Origin: Tetraselmis striata
Lineage: Eukaryota > Chlorophyta > Chlorodendrophyceae > Chlorodendrales > Chlorodendraceae
Assembly (NCBI GenBank): GCA_006384855.1
Contig: VCJN01000731.1
Span: forward strand, 104,903-168,902
Length of the DNA stretch: 64,000 nucleotides
Reading direction: 5' to 3'
This document shows positions 8,692 to 16,428 of the stretch, one piece after another. The notes beneath the pieces were generated by a model, which saw only the letters and a list, made by a program, of their open reading frames with translations, ran no database searches and was not told the origin of the DNA. The first letter of the stretch is position 1. Every line of letters starts with the position of its first letter. The translations under genes were made by a program, and so were the position numbers.

Positions 8692-9300
8692 CTACTGCTT
8701 GTTCTTGTTCTTGCGTGCCCGGGGGACCCTCCGCTTCGACGATCTCGCTGCCTCCGCCTCCGCCTCCGCCTCCGCCTCCGCCTCCGCCTGCGCCTCCGAC
8801 TCCGCCTCCGACTCCGCGACCGTCAGTTTCTTACCTCGGCGTTTCTTCACTGGCCTCTTCCGCTTCTTGTCATCCGTCAGTAAGTGTCTTCACCACCCCG
8901 GGAGGCTGTGCCGTCGACGACGCCGCCATGAGCTTCCTTACCTTGGCGTCGGGACGCCCCCTGTGCCCAGACACCCACAACAAGCCACAATCGTTTCGCC
9001 TTTAAGCGGTTGAGGATGCGGCCTCCTCGGCCACCACGAGTTGCGCCGCTGGCACTGTGGAAGCCTTGGCGTTGAGGTGGGCCTTACGGCGCTCCCGGAC
9101 GAACCTGCGCGCGGCACAAGTTAGCCACGAGTGGGTGCGTGCTAATGCGGAGGATGGAGTGTTTTGTTGCGCCCCCACCTTGTCACGGGTTTCCTCATGT
9201 CTTTCTCGTCCTCCTCGATGCCGGCGGCGCGGACACGCGAGACAACAAGGCTCGCCGCCCACTTTTGCCCGGGGGGGCGAGGTCGGCCATGGCGCTGTGA
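8692..9300 (-). pseudogene. Broken minus-strand gene, lysine-rich C-terminus, unrecognised
   Basis: On the minus strand a frame reads ARTHSWLTCAARRFVRERRK and ends EEAASSTA with a TAA at about 9,004-9,002. The same frame continues past that stop as NDCGLLWVSGHRGRPDAKVR, then MAASSTAQPPGVVKTLTDG, and hits TGA near 8,875. A one-base shift there restores a frame reading DKKRKRPVKKRRGKKLTVAE, an (AE)n tract from the (GGCGGA)n repeat at 8,745-8,815, and a basic tail ending KNKNKQ with TAG at 8694-8692. Composition changes abruptly from ordinary to strongly basic, as in nuclear proteins. One stop and one frameshift argue for a decayed gene or uncorrected sequence errors. I do not recognise the family. 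Confidence 0.35.
8743..8815. repeat. TCCGCC hexanucleotide microsatellite
   Basis: About ten near-perfect copies of a CCTCCG hexamer occur, the last ones with GAC/TGC variants. On the minus strand it encodes alternating Ala-Glu and Ser-Glu within the broken gene described for 8692-9300. Confidence 0.85.
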
Positions 9301-9308
9301 GCGGTGAA

Positions 9309-9361
9309 GGGGGGGGGGGGGGCGGGGGGGGGGGGGGGGGGGCGGGGGGGGGGGGGGGGGG
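9309..9361. repeat. 53-bp almost pure poly-G tract
   Basis: G14-C-G19-C-G18 makes the longest homopolymer-like block in the window. It is a strong G-quadruplex candidate and a likely site of sequencing error. Open frames through it (poly-Gly/poly-Pro) are not credible as proteins. Confidence 0.9.
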
Positions 9362-9734
9362 CGGCCGAGGTGGAGAAACTAACACCCAGTCGACGACCGC
9401 CTTCCGCAGCAGTCAACGACACATCGGAGGCGAGGAGCAGCGCGCCACTACTATTTATATGCACGTATTGTCAAGAGCTAGTCGGTGCGGCATTGTGTCG
9501 GTGTAATTTCGCAATGTTTATTGTTGAAGTAGCACGGCGTAATGGATACGGCGAGTGAATCCGGGATAATGTGTGCGACGAATGTGCGCGCGCAGCGTTG
9601 TGCGGCGGTGTGCGGCGGTGTGCGGCGGTGTGCACCGATGTTAATATAGTGTGAATATTATATCGGCCGTAGACGATCAGGTCTGGCAGCACCGCCCGTG
9701 CTTGTAAATAAGCGACAATGGGTCTAGTCTCCCG
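9362..9734. other. Spacer with degenerate satellite edge
   Basis: No gene is supported. Three perfect copies of the 10-mer TGCGGCGGTG lie at 9601-9630. A 21-bp match to the satellite spacer (GTTAATATAGTGTGAATATT plus A) lies at 9640-9660, followed by about 75 bp that do not match the satellite well. This looks like an eroded array edge. Confidence 0.5.
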
Positions 9735-11328
9735 CTAGTCTGTGCACCGCAAGTGCACTCCGCAAGCCTCGCCTCCATCCGCGTCGGAACCGGTAGTAAG
9801 TGTTGTTGTGTGCGCACATCGTGACAACATTACACGGTGGCAATTGCAATTATTAGCGGTGGATAATGTGAAGGCGTTTTCGAAATCGACAGAGAATGAG
9901 GCGGTGCTGGCGGAGTGCATTGGCGGTGCACAGAATAGCGTGTTGCTGGGGTTTTGGCTGCATCGGACGCCGTATTCCCACCCATCCGGCACGGAATGTC
10001 CGGTTTTCACACATTTGTGTGTTAATAAAGCAGTGTGAATATTACGCGTCTTTTACGCCGGGTGGGTGGGCATCCGGCGTCCGATGCACCCCAATTATTT
10101 GCAGCACGCTACTCTACGCACCCCCAACGCACTCCGCAAGCCTCGCCTCCATCCGCGTCGGAACCGGTAGTAAGTGTTGTTGTGTGCGCACATCGTGACA
10201 ACATTACACGGTGGCAATTGCAATTAGCGGTGGGTAATGTGAAGGCGTTTTCGAAATCGACAGAGAATGAGGCGGTGCTGGCGGAGTGCATTGGCGGTGC
10301 ACAGAATAGCGTGTTGCTGGGGTTTTGGCTGCATCGGACGCCGTATTCCCACCCATCCGGCACGGAATGTCCGGTTTTCACACATTTGTGTGTTAATAAG
10401 TGTGAATATTACGCGTCTTTTACGCCGGGTGGGTGGGCATCCGGCGTCCGATGCACCCCAATTATTTGCAGCACGCTACTCTACGCACCCCCAACGCACT
10501 CCGCAAGCCTCGCCTCCATCCGCGTCGGAACCGGTAGTAAGTGTTGTTGTGTGCGCACATCGTGACAACATTACACGGTGGCAATTGCAATTAGCGGTGG
10601 GTAATGTGAAGGCGTTTTCGAAATCGACAGAGAATGAGGCGGTGCTGGCGGAGTGCATTGGCGGTGCACAGAATAGCGTGTTGCTGGGGTTTTGGCTGCA
10701 TCGGACGCCGTATTCCCACCCATCCGGCACGGAATGTCCGGTTTTCACACATTTGTGTGTTAATAAGTGTGAATATTACGCGTCTTTTACGCCGGGTGGG
10801 TGGGCATCCGGCGTCCGATGCACCCCAATTATTTGCAGCACGCTACTCTACGCACCCCCAACGCACTCCGCAAGCCTCGCCTCCATCCGCGTCGGAACCG
10901 GTAGTAAGTGTTGTTGTGTGCGCACATCGTGACAACATTACACGGTGGCAATTGCAATTAGCGGTGGGTAATGTGAAGGCGTTTTCGAAATCGACAGAGA
11001 ATGAGGCGGTGATAGGCGGAGTGCATTGGCGGTGCACAGAATAGCGTGTTGCTGGGGTTTTGGCTGCATCGGACGCCGTATTCCCACCCATCCGGCACGG
11101 AATGTCCGGTTTTCACACATTTGCGTGTGAATATATATAGTGTGAATATTACGTAGGCGTCTTTTACGCTGGGTGGATGGGCATCCGGCGTCCGATGCAC
11201 CCCGAATCTCACCAACACGCTACTCTACGCACCCCCAACGCATTCCGCCAGCCCCCCCTCTTTCCGCGCAGGTCCTACGTTCCATTGTATGTATATACAT
11301 ACGTACATGTATTGCTCCGAAACCAGCC
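9735..11328 (+). repeat. Satellite array 1 (short units, ends in a truncated long unit)
   Basis: About four short units have periods of 371, 367 and 368 bp, measured between copies of TGTTGCTGGG at 9941, 10312, 10679 and 11047. The array begins inside the plus-oriented 93-bp module. After a variant spacer near 11,120-11,150 it ends with the first half of a long unit (module plus TA-rich spacer, about 11,168-11,328), broken off within the motif CCGAAACCAGCCCA. The 3-bp TTA insertion and the CACAGAATAGC/CATAGAATAGC difference separate it from array 2. Small reading frames here have no independent support. Confidence 0.9.
10057..10361. repeat. Reference short unit: 93-bp inverted arms around a 119-bp core
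   Basis: Arm 1 at 10057-10149 and arm 2 at 10269-10361 are reverse complements of each other, the same length without gaps, with 73 of 93 positions matching by hand count. The core (10150-10268) holds TGTGCGCACA, a perfect 10-bp palindrome, flanked by GTTGT and ACAAC. A 62-bp spacer with CACACATTTGTGTG follows before the next unit. The same layout holds in every unit I examined in all four arrays, so each repeat could fold into a large hairpin. Confidence 0.85.
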
Positions 11329-11639
11329 CAAACTTTATGAGTGCACAAGTGTAAATGGGGGGGGGGGGGGGGGGGGGGATGTGGCGGCGGGGCATCCACT
11401 CACACATACCCCGGCGATGCATGACAGATATTACATGCCGTGGCGGGTCGGCGGGCCGACCCGGCGGGCCGACCCGGCGGGCCGACCCGGCGGGGGGGGG
11501 GGGGGGGGGGGCGTCTATTCAACTACACGTGCGACAGTGTCGTTTCGTGGAGCAGTATATGTGCCCGGCCTCATTTATACCGCCCCCTACCTGCGCTGCA
11601 TGGTCTACCCCTAAGAATTACTTAGCACAAACCGCCATT
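11329..11639. repeat. G-tracts and GC-rich 13-bp tandem repeat
   Basis: Homopolymers of 22 G (11357-11378) and 20 G (11492-11511) bracket three perfect copies of GCGGGCCGACCCG at 11451-11489. This marks the left edge of the 5.1-kb island between satellite arrays 1 and 2. No gene is seen. Confidence 0.8.
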
Positions 11640-12173
11640 ACTTAATAGGAACCTAGCACAGCCAGGCTTATATGCCCGCTTTCCCGATCAACTTCTACGC
11701 ACTTTCCGTCCCTCAACCGCCGGACATGGGGGTTAAGCCGCCAGCCTCGGCAGTTGCTTAGCCAGACTTGGCATCCCGTACCGTGTCCATGGCTTCGCAG
11801 CTCTGCCGCTGGCACACGCCGAGTCCGGCGCTTGCTGCCGCGGGGTTGCGCACGCATGCACGCACGGTAATACGCCGCCGACGCCGCCACGCTTACTTCC
11901 ACCACCTTCGCCAGCCGCAGCTTCGCACGCCTTTCCGCCGACATACGAAACGCACGAATCCCCCCCCCGTCCCCGCGTCATGTATATTATATTCGAGGCG
12001 ACTATGCGGGGCGCAGCACACGCCGCGGCGTGGGTCGGCGGAGCGACAGGCGGCGGGAGCCCTAATGGCCGGGCAGTATCCACACCCACACAGGCACCGC
12101 CGCTCACCTCCGACGCGGATGAACCGCCTCCCAAAGGAAACATGCCGGTTGGTGGTAAGCCCAGCAGGCGTGC
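11640..12173. other. Region of uncertain coding content
   Basis: A minus-strand open frame at 11944-11642 reads AERRAKLRLAKVVEVSVAAS and ends in HISLAVLGSY with a stop. Its composition is compatible with coding, but the opposite strand is also open and no motif is recognisable. It may be a remnant of a transposon gene like its neighbours. Confidence 0.25.
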
Positions 12174-12245
12174 GTGGGGTGCCGGCGCCGGTACTGGTGC
12201 GACGGAGCTGTCGCGTCAGGAACCGCACCGCATGTGGAGCAACAC

Positions 12246-12875
12246 ATGGCGGTGCCGGCCCCACCTATGTCTAGGGCCACCTCCTCACAACACCCCGCCA
12301 CGACGGCGTCGGCCACCGCCGACGGCGCCGTTGCGGGGGGGGACGCCCTGCCAGGCGACGATGATGCGCCTGGTGCGCCGCGTCAGGAGGCGGAGGAGGC
12401 CGTGGTCGAGGCGACTGATCGGGCTGAGGGGGTTGTCGAGGCGAGCGAGGCTGCGCTCGCGCCACCCGCCCCGCAGCCACCTGCGGGACATGCCGACTTG
12501 CTCGTCGCCATGTTGACCGGAGCACTACGAGCAGTGGCGGGAGGCGGCCACATGCACTATCATGTGCGTGTCCTGGCCGGACGCCCGTCATGCGTGGACT
12601 GCGGCCAACGGACGGACTGGGAGTGTTGCTGCGACGGCACCCCGGCTTTGTGCGGCCCCAAGTACCCATGCATGGCGACCCATCAGCGGGCAGTCCCCTG
12701 CCCGACCACGGCCACGAAGAGGGCGGAGTTCCGCCATGTCAGGGACGCGTTCCACGACGCGACTCGCGCCGCCGTGTGTGAGGCTTCCGAGAAGGCACGC
12801 GCGGCTGGTGGGGTGCGCAGGGTGAGGCGGCGGACGGCCCAGGAGCTGAAGGAGAGCGAGACATGCCGTCAGTGA
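12246..12875 (+). CDS. C-terminal fragment with piggyBac-like zinc ribbon
   Basis: The first ATG is at 12246 and the frame ends at TGA 12875. The N-terminal part is Ala/Pro/Glu-rich and low in complexity. The C-terminal part has an ordered cysteine cluster, CVDCGQRTDWECCCDG followed by LC, PC and TH. This resembles the CxxC...C..C...LC...C...H ribbon at the C-terminus of piggyBac-type (DDE_Tnp_1_7) transposases. A basic stretch, GGVRRVRRRTAQELK, ends the protein. No DDE catalytic core is seen upstream, so at best this is a detached tail or an exon of a split gene. The frame upstream is open without an ATG. The family call is from spacing only and is tentative. Confidence 0.35.
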   Translation: MAVPAPPMSRATSSQHPATTASATADGAVAGGDALPGDDDAPGAPRQEAEEAVVEATDRAEGVVEASEAALAPPAPQPPAGHADLLVAMLTGALRAVAGGGHMHYHVRVLAGRPSCVDCGQRTDWECCCDGTPALCGPKYPCMATHQRAVPCPTTATKRAEFRHVRDAFHDATRAAVCEASEKARAAGGVRRVRRRTAQELKESETCRQ

Positions 12876-12917
12876 GGTCGGGCGCAATGTCATTGGGTGG
12901 GGCACACGGGCGTGTAA

Positions 12918-13052
12918 CACTTGCACTTTGCGCGTACTGCTGGGTTACATCCAGGCTGCGTCACACTATGCAACCGGAAAGGCTGCGTTGCTACTGCAAA
13001 CGATGCGACGCCTCACTCTGTAGCAACCGCTGCCGCGCCTATCCCACAGCCG

Positions 13053-13083
<31 letters not shown>

Positions 13084-13233
13084 GCGCGGGATCCCCGCCA
13101 TCAACAGCTTGCACTTGCACTTTGCGCGTACTGCTAGGTTACATCCAGGCGGCGTCACACCGGAAAGGCTGCGTTGCTACTGCAAACGATGCTACGCCTC
13201 ACTCGGTAGCAACCGCTGCCCCGCCCATCCCAC
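12918..13233 (+). repeat. Imperfect direct repeat (130 and 122 bp) around poly-C
   Basis: Copy 1 at 12918-13047 and copy 2 at 13112-13233 are nearly identical apart from an 8-bp insertion in copy 1 and a few substitutions. They are separated by 28 C (13056-13083). In one plus-strand frame (12863-13255) each copy encodes RLRCYCKRCxASLxSNRC, again similar to a piggyBac C-terminal zinc ribbon (CxC..C...L....C). The reading frame crosses the poly-C as poly-Pro. A duplicated transposase tail is the simplest reading. Confidence 0.6.
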
Positions 13234-13255
13234 TCGGGATGCTGAGAGCAGCTAA

Positions 13256-13830
13256 AGGGCACCGGGGGCGGGGCAAGAGGGAGCAGGGCCAATGATTGTG
13301 GAAGAGCGGGGACCCGCTTGCATGCCATCGTATTATATCTTGCACAATATCTGTTGCTGCACTCATATCTCACATCACTAGCTTAGCTATAGTGATCCCC
13401 CCCCCCCCCCCCCCCCCGCACCGCGTACGCACAAGCCTGGGTATACGCATCAACTGCCCGCCGGGATGAGAAACTGGTATTGGTAGTGTGTCTGTGGGGT
13501 GGAGGGGGGGGCAAAAGAGCTGCCAATTGCTGCCAAGCTGGTGCGTTACATTGGGGCAGGCGCTGGGCAGACAATTGGGGCTCGCTTCAGAGCATTGTCT
13601 AGTGCCTATGCGGCTGCGCCGCCTCCGCCGCATGCAGACTCTCCGAGCTCACCAGCACCGCCACCTCAGTCATGCGGCCCTGCATCCCGCAGCCCGCCGC
13701 CGCCAGCCAGATCAGAGGTATCCAGAAGCCAGTGCTGGGGTTGTTGCGGCATGACCGCATAGTTTTCAGCGCCTGCCGTCCACAACTTGTAATGCATCCC
13801 TTTCCGCCGATTCCGCTGTATGCGCTGTCT
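13256..13830. other. Non-coding spacer with poly-C
   Basis: 21 C lie at 13397-13417. No reading frame here is supported by motif or composition. It may be the downstream intron or 3' region of the minus-strand transposase-like gene at 14.3-15.8 kb. Confidence 0.4.
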
Positions 13831-14323
13831 TGGCGCCGCGCTGCCCCGGCCGCCGCGCGTTGGCGCCGCGCTGCCCCGGCCGCCGCGCGTTGGCGCCGCG
13901 CTGCCCCGGCCGCCGCGCGTTGGCGCCGCGCTGCCCCGGCCGCCGCGCGTTGGCGCCGCGCTGCCCCGGCCGCCGCGCGTTGGCGCCGCGCTGCCCCGGC
14001 CGCCGCGCGTTGGCGCCGCGCTGCCCCGGCCGCCGCGCGTTGGCGCCGCGCTGCCCCGGCCGCCGCGCGTTGGCGCCGCGCTGCCCCGGCCGCCGCGCCT
14101 TGGCGCCGCGCTGCCCCGGCCGCCGCGCCTTGGCGCCGCGCTGCCCCGGCCGCCGCGCCTTGGCGCCGCGCTGCCCCGGCCGCCGCGCCTTGGCGCCGCG
14201 CTGCCCCGGCCGCCGCGCCTTGGCGCCGCGCTGCCCCGGCCGCCGCGCCTTGGCGCCGCGCTGCCCCGGCCGCCGCGCCTTGGCGCCGCGCTGCCCCGGC
14301 CGCCGCGCCTTGGCGCCGCGCTG
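13831..14323. repeat. 30-bp minisatellite, 16 copies
   Basis: Sixteen perfect-length copies starting TGGCGCCGCGCTGCC are followed by a 13-bp partial. Copies 1-8 end in GCGCGT and copies 9-16 end in GCGCCT; no other difference is seen. Because 30 is divisible by 3, all six frames stay open and give decapeptide repeats (for example RRQGAAAGAA on the minus strand). This explains the long open frames here. It follows a possible GTGGAC donor of the minus-strand gene, so it may sit in an intron. Confidence 0.95.
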
Positions 14324-14344
14324 GGTATCGAGTCCTCCCCTCCC

Positions 14345-15823
14345 TAGTGAGCGCGTCCACCTGCGCCTTGCGCTCGGGGCCGTCCTCCTCCGTCACCACA
14401 TTCTGCAAACCCCACCGCGTGACGAACCACGCAGCTCCTTGCAGGCGCTTGTACATGTGCCCAAGCACCGCCAGTCGTGACACCGAACGCACCACCGCTG
14501 GGGACGCGAGCTCCTTCTCGGGCATGATCGCCTTCACCCGGGCCTCCTCGAGGAGCGGACCGGCGTTAAGAATGGAAAACGTTTCCATGTGGTGCAAGCA
14601 GTCCTCCATGACCCAGCCGGGCTGCACCGTCACCTTGCCTGACCCTGCAGTCATGGAGGGGAATGCCGTCACGCCCACGCCCACGCCCACGCCCGGGGGG
14701 GGGGGGGGGGGGGGGGGGGAGGGGTTTACCTTTCGATTCTTGGACACTGCAAACGAAGGGCGCAACCCGCGTTCAAAGTTGCTGGGTATCGGGACTAAAG
14801 CCTGGCGCCGGTCTTCCTGCTTCATAGCTCGGAATCCAATGTGGCCCTGCACGGTGACAAATTTCCTCCAGAAGTCCCTTCCCAAGCCAAAAAAAAACAG
14901 GTGGAACGGCGCGAGGGGGAAGAGGTTGACCATGCTGACATAGCCCCGGACCACATGCACATGGCACACGCCATGGCAGCCAGTGTTCTGCTTGGCCTCC
15001 GCCAGCCGGGTTGTGTTGACCGCACGCCGGGCAAGGTGCGTGATTCACTGGACAAGTCATCGCCTTCATGGACGGTTACCAAGCGAGCCTCCCCGTCCGC
15101 ATCCACAGGGGGGTGCTCCTGGGCAGCCGTCATAGCCTCCACAACCTGCCACGCCGACCGGGCGGGTGCGTGTGATTCCATACAACCGCAGTTGAGTGGT
15201 GCCACCAGCACGCAGGCCGGGCCCACTCACCTCTGAACGCAGAAGGCCCACAATGCCCCCGTCCTCGAAAACAGCGCGCCACTGGGTCGCCCCGCCGTAG
15301 TCCTCCAACACCCACTCGGTAACGACGCCGGTTATCTCGCCGTAGTGCCATACTCCCCGGAACTTCTTGGCGATGACCTTCATGTAGAAGTCGCCGGAAT
15401 CGCCTTTCCATATCACGCCCTCATCGCGGGTTCCACGCCCGCCGGCGGCCACGCAGGCGCGTCGATGTCCATACCGTCTTCGCCAACGGGGTCCTCCCCC
15501 ACGCCCATCACATCGTCCACCTTCGAGCCGCCGTCGTCCGAGACCGGCGCCGGCGGGCCGTTTCCGACGGCTGCAGCTACTCCTGCTGCCGCCCCTGTTG
15601 TTGTTGCTGCTGCTGCTGCCGCCCCTGCTGCTGCTGCTTGTGATAAGGCGGCCTTGCGGCGCAACTTAGCCGCACGCTTCAACGAGTGGCTACAGTTCGG
15701 GAATTTTAGGAAGTGCCGCTCTCGCGCCATCTTCTCACAAGTGCCCGTCACGTTGCCCCGGCAGTGCTTGCATGAGTACACGCCATCCTTCGACACACTC
15801 GCTATCCATCCCTTTGCCGGCAT
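14345..15823 (-). pseudogene. Broken, intron-containing hAT-like transposase gene
   Basis: On the minus strand, from ATG at 15823: a BED-type finger (C18, C21, H37, C44 within YSCKHCRGNVTG...PNC), then a basic and poly-Ala/Thr linker to about 15,415. After a frame change comes a Tudor-like segment (KKFRGVWHYGEITGV ... WRAVFEDGG) ending at 15231. An 85-bp intron (15146-15230; GTGAGT...CAG, phase 0) precedes the exon beginning VVEAMTAAQEH. A second frame change near 15,040 leads to TRLAEAKQNTGCHGVCHVHV and MVNLFPLAPFHLFF. A 108-bp intron (14622-14729; GTAAAC...GTGCAG, phase 0) joins SKNRK to PGWVMEDCLHHMETF. The last part, ELASPAVVRSVSRLAVLGHM...LQGAAWFV, resembles the region of hAT transposases around their conserved TRF motif. 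The two frame breaks suggest decay. The superfamily is tentative, as I see no complete catalytic core. Confidence 0.4.
14695..14719. repeat. 25-bp poly-G inside an intron
   Basis: The run lies within the proposed minus-strand intron 14622-14729, next to four copies of CCCACG (14,671-14,694). Its intronic position explains why the poly-Pro frame across it need not be protein. Confidence 0.7.
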
Positions 15824-16405
15824 GCCTGCTGCCGCGCGCGAGGGGCGGGGGGGGGGGGGGGTTGAGAGTTGGGGTGGATGTAACCCACCACCGGCAGGCA
15901 ACACAGATGCGAGTGCGCGGCTGTCCGCGCTTGATTCAACGGTGAGCGGCGGTGACCGTGAGGCGACCCCATACTTCATGCGCGTGCTGGGGCGTTACAC
16001 AATCATCAGCAGTTAGGGCGGCTGCATTAAAACGCGCACCTACGAACACCACCTACCGCCTACCACCTACCGTACCACCTACATCCGCCCACACCTCCGC
16101 CCGTCGTGCCGCACATCGCGGCACACCGCGGGGTCAGCGGTCAGCGATGTGCGGTCAGCGATGTGCGGCGATGTGCAATGAGTGCGTACATCCGCCTGTA
16201 CTTAGCCCGGGTGCTCCGCGTCGGAGGGCGACACGCGAGCCCGCGTGCGCATATCAATTTGATGAAATTATGGAAACGAGAAATTCATATAGTACTTTAC
16301 AGGTCGCGCGCGATAGTCGTCGCTACTGGGTATGAAATCCACGTCCCTCGTCCGTCCCGTATCGTCCCCGTATGTCGTCGTTCGTCACCAGTAGGGCACA
16401 TTTAC
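15824..16405. other. 5' flank of the transposase-like gene and unassigned DNA
   Basis: 13 G lie at 15848-15860. Short tandem phrases (ACCACCTACC around 16,047-16,083; GATGTGCGGTCAGC around 16,135-16,170) occur. The segment from about 16,250 is less GC-rich. It ends in TTCGTCACC and then the 23-bp retrotransposon terminus, so its right part may be the 3' UTR of a different, related retrotransposon on the plus strand. No gene is supported. Confidence 0.4.
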
Positions 16406-16428
16406 GTCACATCTGAATCTCACAGTGC
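16406..16428 (+). mobile_element. Retrotransposon 3' terminus abutting the satellite
   Basis: These 23 bp are the exact reverse complement of 3541-3563, the 3' end of the element at 3.5-8.6 kb; the copy here is plus-oriented. Upstream similarity is weak apart from TTCGTCACC, so it is probably a related family sharing its 3' end. The next base resumes the satellite in the middle of a 93-bp module (TCCGCAAGCCCC). Confidence 0.65.

Noticed and set aside
13672-14943. Long open frames (175-456 codons) with decapeptide repeats over the minisatellite
   Set aside because: A 30-bp unit lacking stops keeps every frame open. Only the non-repetitive minus-strand part upstream of it has coding character.
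16010-16020. Telomere-like TTAGGG at the edge of the island
   Set aside because: There is only one hexamer with no tandem repetition, so it is chance.
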